A stretch of DNA of 64,000 nt from Glebionis coronaria. Taxonomy: Eukaryota > Streptophyta > Magnoliopsida > Asterales > Asteraceae. The DNA lies in assembly GCA_025667525.1 (NCBI GenBank), contig CM046875.1, positions 206,456,271 to 206,520,270 on the forward strand, read 5' to 3'. Below, piece by piece: positions 21,701 through 33,401 of the stretch (position 1 is the first letter of the stretch; each line of letters begins with the position of its first letter). Below the pieces are notes generated by a model, which saw only the letters and a program-made list of their open reading frames with translations, was not told where the DNA came from and did no database searches. The position numbers and the translations under genes are program-made.

Positions 21701-24419
21701 CACCCACAAAATTCTCATGGAGGACGACTTTAAGCCCACAATTCAAAGCCAACGAAGGGTGAATCCAAAAATCCATGAAGTCATCAAAACAGAGGTTATC
21801 AAACTTCTTGATGCGGGTATGATTTACCCTATTTCGGATTCACCATGGGTTAGTCCAATCCATTGTGTGCCCAAGAAGGGCGGAATAAGCGTTGTTCCCA
21901 ATGAACACAACGAGTTGATTTCCACTCGTCTCGTTACTGGGTGGAGAGTTTGTATAGACTACCGCAAACTCAATGATGCCACGAGAAAGGATCATTTCCC
22001 TCTACCTTTTATGGACCAAATGCTTGAACGTTTAGCAGGTAATGAATATTACTGCTTTCTTGATGGTTTCTCGGGTTATTTCCAAATACCCATCGATCCC
22101 CAAGATCAAGAGAAGACTACATTCACTTGTCCCTATGGCACATTTGCTTAGAAAAGAATGCCGTTTGGCTTATGTAATGCGCCCCGGACTTTCCAAAGGT
22201 GCATGTTAGATATCTTCCATGACATGGTTGAACAAACCATGGAAGTCTTCATGGATGATTTCTCGGTCTTCGGGGATTCCTTCTCTTCTTGCCTTGCCAA
22301 TTTGGAACGTATGCTTAAGCGGTGCGAAGACACTCGCCTTGTTTTGAATTGGGAAAAATGCCATTTTATGGTAAAAGAAGGCGTCGTGCTGGGACACAAG
22401 ATTTCCAAAGCCGGTCTTGAAGTAGACCGTGCTAAAGTCGATGTTATCGCCAAGTTGCCTCCACCTTCAACCGTGAAGGGTGTGAGAAGTTTTCTGGGTC
22501 ATGCGAGCTTCTACCGTCGATTCATCAAAGATTTTTCTCAAATCGCTCGCCCGATGACCCACCTCTTGGAAAAAGATACTCCTTTTATCTTTTCCAAAGA
22601 GTGCCTTGAAGCCTTCAACTCGCTTAAGGATAAGCTAACTAAGGCACCCGTCTTGGTTACCCCTAATTGGGAGCTTCCCTTTGAGTTGATGTGCGATGCT
22701 AGTGATTTTGCTATTAGAGCGGTTCTGGGACAAAGAGTGAACAAACACTTCCAACCAATCCATTACGCTAGCAAGACAATGACGGGGGCACAATTGCATT
22801 ATACGACAACCGAAAAAGAGCTTTTAGCTGTTGTCTATGCTTTTGAAAAATTCCGCCCCTATCTTGTCCTTTCTACAACAATTTGGATACCGATCATTCC
22901 GCGCTGAAGTACTTGTTGACAAAGCAAGATTCCAAACCAAGACTTCTTCGCTGGGTTTTGCTACTCCAAGAATTTAACATCGAAATTCGCGATAAAAAAG
23001 GAGCAGAAAACCTAGCCGCGGATCATCTCTGCAGACTTTAGGATCCTTACCAGGGGGATCATCCGAACAAAGAAATCAATGATTCTTTTCCCTTGGATAC
23101 CTTAATGTCTATAAATTCGAAGTCTGATGAAACCCCGTGGTTTGCGGACTTTGCAAACTACTTAGCGGGTGGAATTCTCAAGGAAGGGTTGACGTCTCAA
23201 CAAAAGAAAAAGTTCTTCACCGACATCAAGACTTACTTTTGGGACGACCCTTACCTATTCAAACAATGTGCCGACCTGATTATCCGCCGATGTGTTGATG
23301 GACCGGCAGCTTCGGAAATCCTTGATGCTTGCCACAAAGGACCCACCAGTGGTCACTTTGGTCCCAACTACACCGCCAAAAAAGTGTTTGATTCGGGATT
23401 TTATTCGCCCTCCATATATCGTGACGCTCACAATATGGTTAAACGATGTGATGTTTGCCAAAAACAAGGCACTATCACACATAAAGACGAGATGCCTCAG
23501 AACTTCATTCAAGAGTGTGAAATCTTTGATGTTTGGGGTATCGACTTTATGGGGCCATTCCCTTCTTCTAAAGGAAACAAATACATCCTTGTAGTTGTTG
23601 ACTACGTTTCAAAGTGGGTTGAAGCCAAAGCTTTACCCACTAATGACGCAAGGGTGGTTTGTAACTTTTTAAAAGCTCTATTCGCTAGATTCGGTGTGCC
23701 TCGTGCCATTATTAGTGACCGTGGGACTCATTTTTGCAATGACCAATTCGCAAGAGTCATTGCTAAGTATGGTGTAAATCATCGTCTTTCCACATCCTAC
23801 CACCCACAAACTAATGGCCAGGCTGAAATATCCAACTGAGGATTAAAGCAAATTCTGGAAAGAACCGTGGGAGAGCATCGTGCCTCATGGGCTGATAAAC
23901 TTGATGATGCTTTGTGGGCTTTCCGTACTGCTTACAAGACTCCGATTGGTTGTACACCATATCGTCTTGTGTACGGGAAAGCGTGCCACCTCCCCATTCA
24001 GTTGGAGCACAAGGCTTACTGGGCCTTGAAGGGGCTAATTTTGATATCAACAAAGCCGGTGACCTACGCAAGATCCAACTCAATGAGCTCAATGAACTTC
24101 AGAATGAGGCTTATGAAAACTCTTTGATCTATAAGGAGAGGACTAAGCTCATTCACGACTCTAAGATTAAGAACCGAGAGTTCCATGTTGGAGACAAAGT
24201 CTTACTTTTTAACTCTCGGTTGAAAATTTTTCGGGCAAGCTCAAATCTCGTTGGTCCGGCCCATTCACCATTACCCAAATTTTTCCATATGGTACTCTCG
24301 AGCTCGCTCAACCTAATGGACCGAATTTTAAGGTGAATAGCTAACGAGTGAAGTTGTACTTTGGTGAGGACACCTCTCAGGAGGTGATTCCATCCCTCAC
24401 CACGTTCCCCATGAACTAA
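18777..24419 (+). pseudogene. gag-pol: Element B gag-pol polyprotein (Athila-like), lightly disrupted
   Basis: Start ATGCGCACTCG at 18777, right after a TTTTGCAG sequence. The first 1124 codons are open: Gag core (about 18930-19650), zinc knuckle CEICGGPHSYTTC near 19695, Pro/Gln linker, retropepsin DLGASINLMP near 20828, and RT up to PYGTFA. A Y-to-TAG change at 22149 interrupts RT just before KRMPFG; RT continues with FMDDFSVFG (about 22250). One-base deletions near 22885, 24030 and 24230 and stops at 23038 and 23837 follow. RNase H (CDASDFAI), integrase zinc finger, [16 protein letters not shown] and QAEISN are all recognisable; the end is FPMN at 24419. The best-preserved Gag of the three Athila relatives here. 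Confidence 0.95.
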
Positions 24420-26322
24420 TTTTGGGTCGAGTCAAGCTCGTGACTCGGTTATCAAAAACAAGCGCACCTCGGGAGGCAACCCGAGTATCTATCCTTTTAT
24501 GTTTTAACCTCCTAAGTGTAGCGGGACCTCTATAGGGTGTTTGTTTTTGTGTGGTGATGTGATTACAGGGATAAGTGCACTCTTGGAAACTTTAAAGAAC
24601 CGTGCTCCCGTGCTATCCGAAATCCGGTTCTATCTCTCAACTATCGTGATTCAATTTTCTTCATACTGAAATTGATCACTTTAGTCGTCTCTTCCTTAAC
24701 TTGATTTAACCAACGTGCACAATGTCATAAGTGTAGGGGAAACTTTTCCCACATGCTTAAACATTGAGGACAATGTTTATCTTAAGTGTAGGGGGGACTT
24801 CTATCGAAGTTTTAAGTGGACTTTTCCATGAAAATGCCTTCATTTAACCAGAAAATCATCTTTTTCAACATTTTTCAAATTTTTTATTAACTTTGGCCAT
24901 TTAGTCGTAATTTTTAAATTTTTATCATTGTTTTCATATGTATATATCCCGCAATAAAGTCAAAAATTTAATAAAGTGGTGTAGCTAGTTTAGAAATCTT
25001 TGACATATTAGGCCCGTTGCGTTCATTTTGACTCAACCCGAATAGACTTATCCAAGTCTATTCTAGCTAGTATCCTTAACCATGTAGACCTTAATTGGTT
25101 TATTAGGCTAAGTGTCCACGAGTCTCATTACTTGAGATTTTAAATTGTGGAGGACGAGAAATGATAGAGTCAATTATAAGTCGGTATTCTTGCACAAGCT
25201 CACTTGGTGTAATTATTTGCCTATTCTCCCATCACTTGCTAATAATTTATCTGCAATAAGTAAGGTCGTACGATTTGAAAGGTTACTTGGCTTCTAGCCC
25301 AAGATCGTTTAAAAGTTGCTCGGTAATGATAAGAGTTCATAGCCAAGGCATAACTTATGAAGCGGGGCGCGAAGATTGGCGAGTCCGAAAAGGCCCTGAC
25401 AAGGCATGAGGATTCCATTTTATTGCTAAAGATCCAAGGTGATGTGAAAAGCATTATTCCCAAAGTCAATATGAAGGATCAAGACTCACGACGAAAAGCA
25501 ATCAACTCCCATAAAGATGATGGAGAAGTCTATCCAAAAAGACCCTAACAAGGTATGAGGATAAATAGATCCAAGTCCGAAAAGGAGGCGGATCGTTGTA
25601 TCTCAAAATCCCAATTAGAGATTGAAGAATAATCATGAAGTCGTGGTCAACAAAGTTGGAGTACCCCTCAAAAGTCTCCAAAGTGAAGAAACTCTATGAA
25701 CGATGAGAAGACCATTATCTCAAGCACGTCTCTCAAGATATGAAGTATGAAGTACATGCCAAATATCGGCCCGAGAAAGGTCTTAAATCGTGAACCGAGT
25801 TATGCCAAGATATGAACTTTTTGATATCCCGAGAAGCAGTTTTAAGATATTTTTTCCTTTAGCTAACTATTGATCAAATCGTCCTACTTTGCTTTCAGCC
25901 TAAATAAACTATCGAAATAAGTCCAGAAATGCATCTTAATGATCATTCTAAGACAAAAAAAAATATAAGAGATACACCTAGGAATAAGGGAGTTTAAGCA
26001 TTTAATTATGCCATGTGTGTAAGTGTTTGAATTGCTAACTTATAATAACAATGATCTCGTTTTTAAGCTTAGTTTGGGGAACGTGAAACTTGAGGGTGAT
26101 AAATCTTCGCAGCACCAAAGCCCTAATGTAAGTCCTTGATTTCTTTGCAAGTTATTTCCATCCTTTTGTTTATTTTAAAGTTTTAATTTCTCTTAGTATT
26201 TTAATTTTTGTTTAAAGTAGTATTTTAATAAGGCCAAGGTTGATTAATTATGAGAAAAATGTAAAATTGTTTTATCACTAAGCATTGCATGAGCGCATGG
26301 CAATGGTTAAGTGTAGGGGATT
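24420..26322 (+). other. 3' untranslated region of B
   Basis: Non-coding, collinear with the A 3' region. Hairpins at 24428-24447 and 24468-24485; polypurine-tract copies at 24514, 24729, 24784 and the terminal one at 26309-26320; the direct repeat at 25384-25413 and 25533-25562. No env ORF. Confidence 0.8.
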
Positions 26323-28019
26323 TGATAGGTGTGTAAACACCCATCCTTTTACCACTTACTTCTGGCTAAAACAAGACCAAAACACGTATTTAATATCATT
26401 TGTTTGGAATTATGCGTGGTTTTTGTGTTTATTGTGTTTTCAGAGCCAAGCGGATGAATATTGAAGAAAACATGGGATTGCACGGGTTTTACCGAAGAAA
26501 AGGACTCAAGATAAAGTCTATTGTCCAAGAGAGGCAAAAGATTTGAAGTCACTGGGCCTATTTGATGATTTATCGAAGAAAAGGACCAAAGATGGAAGAT
26601 TTACATAAGTCGAAGAAACTCAAGTCTATTAAACGAAGAAATTAAAAGACGAGTTAAATTTAATCGACGACAAATCCCGAATCAGAATCGAAAACGTCAA
26701 CTTTTCTGAAAAGACGAGAAGACAAGAAGAACGGGAGAAAGCCCACTCACCAACCAAAAGACAAGCCTATAAATAGTCTACCCCTCACACATTTAGCCAG
26801 TTAGTTTTTAGTTTTTCTTTCCCCTTCTTTTTCTCCCTTTTAGTTCGTATCATCACCAACACCAATAGGGTGTTTGGTGATCTTGATCTTTGTTTATTTT
26901 CAATCTTGTAATTTTAATCCTTGTTTTGTTATTGTTGAATACATTAAATCATCAATACAAGTTCTTGTTTAACCTTTCTATTTCATCTTGTTCATCATCG
27001 TCTTTTTCTTCAAGTTCTTAAGTTCTTATTTTATTGATTTGATCTTTAAAAGTTGTTGGGTTTTGTGTTTTTGTTGATGGAATTTGTAGTTTATGGTTAG
27101 TAGATGCTTTGTGTTTAGCTTTATTTAAGATTTGGTGAAAAACTTGGTGATTTTTGGATCAAAATTGGTTTCCTTGTTCTTCGGGTAAAACTACTGTTCT
27201 TAAATTCCCCAGGTTCCGAATGAACCAAAAACTTCCGGATGAACACTAAGTTCCGGATGAACAGCTAAGTTCCGAATGAGTTTCCTTTCAAATAGTTCCG
27301 AGTCAGTAGAAAGTTTCGAATGAACTGAAAGTTCCGGATGAACCCAATCTTCCGAATGAACCAAAGTTCCGGATGAATGTTTTTTGTTAAAAAGTTCCGA
27401 ATGAACGTTTGTTTTTGAAGTTCTGAATCAATTTAAGTTTAAAAGTTCCGAATGAGTTTTTTTGTTTAAAAGTTCCGAATGAGTTAAAAAGTTCCGAATG
27501 AATGTTTTATCCAAATCTTCCGAATAAACTTCCGAATAAACTTCCGAACCAAAAGTTCCGAACCAACTTCCGGATCAAAAGTTCCGAGTGAACTTCCGGA
27601 TCAACAACTTCCGAATCAACTTCCGAAGAAAGTTCCGAATGAAGGATTTTTTGAAAAGTTCCGGATGAAGGTTCCGAGTAAAGTTCCGAATCAAGAGATT
27701 TAGAAAGTTCCGGATCAGTTTCTCTTTTGAGCATTTCAATTTAGAATGGTACTTAATTACTGTTTCTTATTTCCTCCTGTTTCTTCATTTCATATTTTCA
27801 TTTTATTTGTTAAGTTTAATTTTAATTCAAGTTTTATTAATTGTTATTAATTCAATTACTTTTAAATTTAAGTTTACATCTTTAAGCATTTAACATTTAG
27901 TAGATAGAAAATCACTTCCCTTTTTATTAACCAAGAACAATCATTCCACTTAAGGCCGAGATCAATTCGAGAGGATATCGAGAGACATAATTTAGAACCC
28001 ATACAAAATGCTTGTATCA
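26323..28019 (+). repeat. 3' LTR of element B
   Basis: 1697 bp, TGATAGGTGTG to TATCA, followed by ATAAG (28020-28024). Confidence 0.95.
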
Positions 28020-28024
28020 ATAAG
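28020..28024. repeat. Target-site duplication of element B (ATAAG), right copy
   Basis: Follows TATCA at the end of the B 3' LTR; partner of 16865-16869. Confidence 0.97.
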
Positions 28025-28715
28025 GCTAGCAAGGTACTTTCTGAGCTCAAAAGGGATAGAAGAGAGCTCTATTATATGCTTCTTAGGTGTCATCAAGGAG
28101 GATGGACCTATGAGAGATTGAAGAGGTTGTCCTTTGAAGAGTTGGAATTTCATGCTTATCCTATTTGGGAACGTGTTTGTGAGGAAAACACTATCAGACT
28201 CCTTTCTGATGAAAGGAAGGAAGAGACTGAAGAAAACATGCAGATCAAGAGGGTTTCCATTGTGCCAAGACCAATGAAGAAGGGAATTCCCATTGAATTT
28301 CCAGTTCTTGATAGATTGAATCCAAGTGAAGCAGTGATCAGAAAAAGTATAAAGCTTTCACCTTTGGAGGCTTTAGATGTTACAGAAGTGTTACCTTTGG
28401 ATTTCAGAAACCTAATAATCAAGTATGAAGAAGATGCAAGTGGTTTCTGAGTGATCACCAGATATGGTAACAAGGTACATACTTTTACTTCCTTGATCTC
28501 ATTATTTGCAAGTATGGATAGAGAAGACTTGGTATATTTGTGGAAGTTGATGAAGACCAAGTATGATGCTGAAGAGCCTTCTTCAGCAAATGGAATAAAG
28601 ATTTGGACAACATTCAAGAGAATGATTGCTCCAGATGAAGCTAATCTAATATGGTTGGATCTGGATGATATTAGTAGTTTAAAGTGGCGTCTACATTCAA
28701 CTGCTGGTGTATACC
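28025..28715 (+). pseudogene. Element D: extra ORF, right part
   Basis: Continues the D extra ORF in the same frame as 16543-16869 when B and one ATAAG are discounted. Visible: KVLSELKRDRRELYY, a WTYERLKRLSFEELEFHAY block (compare E, WDRVRALSFDELKALY near 44060), and a C-terminal WRLHSTAGVY block (compare E, WKLYAGCGVH). A TGA at 28448-28450 replaces a Trp that is intact in the duplicate copy. Cut at 28715 by the C LTR about 25 codons before the end expected from E. Confidence 0.85.
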
Positions 28716-30452
28716 TAATAAGTGTGAAAACACTTATCCTTTTACCACTTAATTATAAGAAAAACAAGACCAAAACGTTTATTTGATGTTGTAAAAGTCG
28801 GAATTATGTGTGGTTTGTGTTTTTATTGTGTTTTCGGACAAAAATATGAAAAAGGAAGAAAACACGGGCTTTCACGGGCTTTTATCGAAGAAAAAGACAA
28901 AAGACAAAGTCAAAAGATCAAAAGTGCAAGAAAAACGGAAGTCAAAGGACTATTCTAAAGATTTATCGAAGAAAAAGTCTAAAGACAGAAGTTTGACGAA
29001 GTCGAAGAACCAAGTCTACTAAAAGAAGAAAATTAGAAGACAAGTTCATATAATCATTTGACTAATCCCAAGACAAAGTTGAGAAAAACGAGTTATTTAA
29101 AAGATGAGAAGACAAGAAGATAAAGAGAGAATCAACAACACCCTCCCTTTCTTCTATAAATACCCTCCTAATATGTCATTAGGAGGAGTTAGTTAATTAG
29201 TTTATTTTTAAGTAAGGTAATTAGGAGTAGTTGTTACTTTCTCTCTCTAGAATTTTCTCTCATGTTTGTTTAATCTTTCATCTTTTCATCTTGTAATTTC
29301 AAACTTAATCTTCAATTTAATCAACATTTTTAGTTAATTCTCATTCTTCCTTTCTTAATCATAATCTATTGTTTTGTTTCATTAATCATGTAGTTTGCTT
29401 AATCATGTTGATTGTGTGATTGATTTGCTTATTAGACTGTACTTATTGATTTGGTGTGTTTGATGTTTTAGATTATTGTGCTTATTGCTTATTATTATGT
29501 TTTTCTTATTTTTAAATAAGTTGATTTAGTAGATTAATATTTTTTATAAAAAGTTGATTTTAAATATTTTTATTATTTAGAGTTTTTAAAGTTTTTGAAT
29601 TGTGTCTTATTTGCTTTTTTTAAAAATTAGTTTGGTAATGTTTTTGGTTAAGTGCTTATTTGATTTTAGCTTAATTTTGTTTTTGATTATTTTTCATTTT
29701 GATGTTATCCGGGTTTAGAAACCCAGCATTCCGAATAAGGTTTAAACAAACATTCCGAATTAGCTTCATAGCGTTATTCCGGATAAGGTACAATCTTCAT
29801 ATTCCGAATAGCCTTAGAAGCCAACATTCCGGATTAGAAGAAAATTATGGATTCTGGATAGTGAGGTAAGTCATATTCCGGATTATGAATCTACTCGGGA
29901 TTCTAGATAGTGTTAAATATACGGATTCCGGATAAGGACCAAAAATCCTTTATTCCGGATTGCCTTTGATTTTTTGGATTCAGGATAAGAAGCAGTATAC
30001 CCAGATTCCGGATAAACATTTTCTTCTAGGGATTTCGGATAACATATATAATGGATTCCGAATAAGTTAATATCCCGTATTATTTCAAATTTTGGATTCC
30101 GGATTACTAGTGTAATCCATATTCCGGATTATTGCTAGTTCTTCATTCCGAATTAGTGTCTGATCAACGATTCCGGATAAGGACATTTTCCTTATTCCAG
30201 ATTAGGTTCTGTTTTAGTGTATTCCGACTTATGTTTGGTTTTTAATTTTCTGGTTTATTTTTCAAACATTTTATTTTTCCCGCCATTTTACTTAGCTTTA
30301 TTTTAACTTGTTTTTACTTAGTTTGATTTTTCAAATTTACATTTATCAAGTTTTAATCTTTTTATCATTTATCTTTCAAAGACTTTATTTTTAGTTTAAT
30401 CTTTTCAAGCTTTTATTTTTATTTAGTTACTCAACGATATTTTCATTTATAT
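28716..30452 (+). repeat. C-type LTR, truncated upstream copy
   Basis: Starts TAATAAGTGTG after D sequence ATACC and stops inside the LTR at a junction with D ORF sequence near 30452. It matches 31266-33003 with about 3 percent differences. TATA at 29155, perfect hairpin 29164-29186 (CCTCCTAAT / ATTAGGAGG) immediately after it, and an ATTCCGGAT/GAATTAG-type array at about 29725-30230. Best read as the product of a tandem duplication, not as a separate insertion. Confidence 0.85.
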
Positions 30453-31265
30453 AGCTAGGGAAAAGATTAGAGAGTTGAAGATGAAAGTAGATTTTGATAT
30501 GCCTGAAGTTATGGATATGTATTTTGCATGGGAATCTTCAATTACAACGAATCCAAACATGTCACTTATTGGGGAAATTTGGGGTTTGGAGATTCTGCTA
30601 AGAGTTCAAGAGGATTGCAAGGTGTTTTGAAGCATAAGGCTTGCAAGGTACTTTCTGAGCTCAAAAGGGATAGAAGAGAGCTCTATTATATACTTCTTCG
30701 GTGTCATCAAGGAGGATGGACCTATGAGAGATTGAAGAGGTTGTCCTTTGAAGAGTTGGAATTTCATGCTTATCCTATTTGGGAACGTGTTTGTGAGGCA
30801 AACATTATCAGACTCCTTTCTGATGAAAGAAGGGAATTCCCATTGAATTTCCAGTTCTTGATAGATTGAATCCAAGTTAAGCAGTGATCAGAAAAAGTAT
30901 AAATCTTTCACCTTTGGAGGCTTCAGATGTTATAGAAGTGTTACCTTTGGATTTCAGTAACCTAATAATCAAGTATGAAGAAGATGCAAGTGGTTTCTGG
31001 GTGATCACCAGATATGGTAACAAGGTACATACTTTTACTTCCTTGATCTCATTGTTTGCAAGTATGGATAGTGAAGACTTGGTAGATCTGTGGAAGTTGA
31101 TGAAGACCAAGTATGATGCTGAAGAGACATCTTCAGCAAATGGAATAAAGATTTGGACAACATTCAAGAGAATGATTGCTCTAGATGAAGCTGATCCAAT
31201 ATGGTTGGATCTGGATGATATTAGTGGTTTAATGTGGCGTCTACATTCAACTGCTGGTGTATACC
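30453..31265 (+). pseudogene. Duplicate of the D extra ORF fragment
   Basis: Matches 16685-16869 joined to 28025-28715, without element B. Differences: a one-base deletion near 30623, a 64 bp deletion near 30829 (flanked by short AAG/GAAGG repeats in the other copy), and a Glu-to-TAA change near 30876. The Trp codon that is TGA in the first copy is intact here (SGFWVITRYG). Followed by the C LTR at the same ATACC junction as the first copy. Confidence 0.88.
30634..30638. other. Empty (pre-insertion) site of element B
   Basis: AGC-ATAAG-GCT occurs uninterrupted, corresponding exactly to the filled site at 16865-16869 / 28020-28024. Confirms the B boundaries and shows that the duplication predates B. 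Confidence 0.93.
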
Positions 31266-33132
31266 TAATAAGTGTGAAAACACTTATCCTTTTACCACTT
31301 AAATATAATATAAACAAGACCAAAACGTTTATTTTATGTTGTAAAAGTCGGAATTATGCGTGGTTTGTGTTTTTATTGTGTTTTCGGACAAAAATATGAA
31401 AAAGGAAGAAAACACGGGCTTTCACGGGCTTTTATCGAAGAAAAAGACAAAAGACAAAGTCAAAAGATCAAAAGTGCAAGAAAAACGGAAGTCAAAGGCC
31501 TATTCTGAAGATTTATCGAAGAAAAAGTCTAAAGACGGAAGTTTGACGAAGTCGAAGAACCAAGTCTACTAAAAGAAGAAAATTAGAAGACAAGTTCATA
31601 TTATCATTCGACTAATCCCATGAGAAAGTCGAGAAAAACGAGTTATTTAAAAGATGAGAAGACAAGAAGATAAAGAGAGAAGCAACAACACCCTCCCTTT
31701 CTCCTATAAATACCCTCCTAATATGTCATTAGGAGGAATTTGTTAATTAGTTTATTTTTATGTAAGGTAATTAGGAGTATTTGTTACTTTCTCTCTCTAG
31801 AATTTTCTCTCATGTTTGTTTAATCTTTCATCTTTTCATCTTGTAATTTGAATCTTAATCTTCAATTTAATCAAGATTTTTAGTTAATTCTCATTCTTCC
31901 TTTCTTAATCATAATCTATTGTTTTGTTTCATTAATCATGTAGTTTGCTTAATCATGTTGATTGTGTGATTGATTTGCTTATTAGATTGTGCTTATTGAT
32001 TTGGTGTGTTTGAGGTTTTAGATTATTGTGCTTATTGCTTATTATTATGTTTTTCTTATTTTTAAATAAGTTGATTTAGTAGATTAATATTTTTTATAAA
32101 AAGTTGATTTTAAATATTTTGATTATTTAGAGTTTTTGAAGTTTTTGAATTGTGCCTTATTTTCTTTTTCTAAAAATTAGTTTGGTAATGTTTTTGGTTA
32201 AGTGCTTATTTGATTTTAGCTTAATTTTGTTTTTGATTTTTTTCATCTTGATGTTATCCGGGTTTAGAAACCCAGCATTCCGATTAAGGTTTAAACAAAC
32301 ATTCCGGATTAGCTTCATAGCTTTATTGCAGATAAGGTACAATCTTCATATTCCAAATAGCCTTAGAAGCCAACATTCCGAATTAGAAGGAAATTATGGA
32401 TTCCGGATAGTGAGGTAAGTCATATTCCGGATTGTGAATCTACTCGGGATTCCAGATAGTGTTAAATATACGGATTCCGGATAAGGACCAAAACTTCTTT
32501 ATTCCGGATTGCCTTTGATTTTTTGGATTCCGGATAAGAAGCAGTATACCCAGATTCCAGATAAGCATTTTCTTCTAGGTATTTCGGATAACATATATAA
32601 TGGATTCCGAATAAGTTAATATCCCGTATTATTTGAAAGTTTGGATTACGGATTACTAGTGTAATCCATATTCCGGATTATTGCTGGTTCTTCATTCCGA
32701 ATTAGTGTCTGATCAAGGATTCCGGATAAGGACATTTTCCTTATTCCCGATTAGGTTCTGTTTTAGTGTATTCCGACTTATGTTTGGTTTTTAATTTTCT
32801 GCTTTATTTTTCTTAGCTTTATTTTTCTTAGCTTTATTTTAACTTGTTTTTAACTTGTTTTTAACTTGTTTTTAACTTGTTTTTAGTTAGTTTGATTTTT
32901 CAAATTTACATTTTATCAAGTTTTAATCTTTTTATCATTTATCTTTCAAAGTCTTTATTTTTAGTTTAATCTTTTCAAGCTTTTATTTTTATTTAGTTAC
33001 TCAACGATATTTTCATTTATATTTTAAAATAGATAATCATTTCACTTTCTTTTCACCAAGAACAACTGAGTCACACTTGAAGCGTGGTCAATTCGATTAG
33101 AACGATTTCAAAGAACAATTTTTCTTTTATTA
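31266..33132 (+). repeat. 5' LTR of element C
   Basis: About 1867 bp. Perfect 8-bp terminal hairpin 31268-31287 (ATAAGTGT, loop GAAA, ACACTTAT). TATA at 31705, hairpin just after it, ATTCCGGAT-type array at about 32275-32775, and a short CTTGTTTTTAA tandem repeat near 32840-32885. The end is set at TATTA, three bases before the primer site. Confidence 0.88.
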
Positions 33133-33135
33133 AAA

Positions 33136-33152
33136 TGGCACCGCCATCGGCT
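33136..33152 (+). other. Primer-binding site of C (tRNA-Asp type, diverged)
   Basis: TGGCACCGCCATCGG, alignable with the A and B sites but with several changes. Confidence 0.65.
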
Positions 33153-33401
33153 CTTCTCGTAAAGACTAACGGTTTTTTTGTGAGAGACGCGTTGGATTTT
33201 GGGATCCGTTCACTCTTGAACGTTATTTTTCGTGTCAAAAATTTTCAAAAAGCCTAAAAATTTAAAAAATTTCAAAAATCCAAAAACATTTAAAAAATCA
33301 TAAAAGCAATTCTTTTTCAAAGGTCTTGCACCAAAAATATTTTCTTTTCACGTTAACCATTATTTTTCTTCTATTTTCCTATCTTTTTCTTTTATAGGTG
33401 T

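Larger units (their letters stand above)
16870..28019 (+). mobile_element. Element B: Athila-like Ty3/gypsy retrotransposon, complete but decayed
   Basis: An 11.15 kb element closely related to A along gag-pol and the 3' region, with its own LTR array type. LTRs 16870-18561 and 26323-28019, TGATA/TATCA ends, tRNA-Asp primer site at 18564, PPT at 26309, ATAAG duplication. Inserted in the extra ORF of D. About 2 percent mismatch over the first 450 bp of the LTRs (by eye), so younger than A. Confidence 0.96.

Noticed and set aside
28716..33132. 28716-30452 and 31266-33132 as the two LTRs of one element flanking D sequence
   Set aside because: The sequence between is host D ORF, not retroelement internal sequence, there is no primer site behind the first LTR, and the duplicate host flank at both LTR starts fits tandem duplication.
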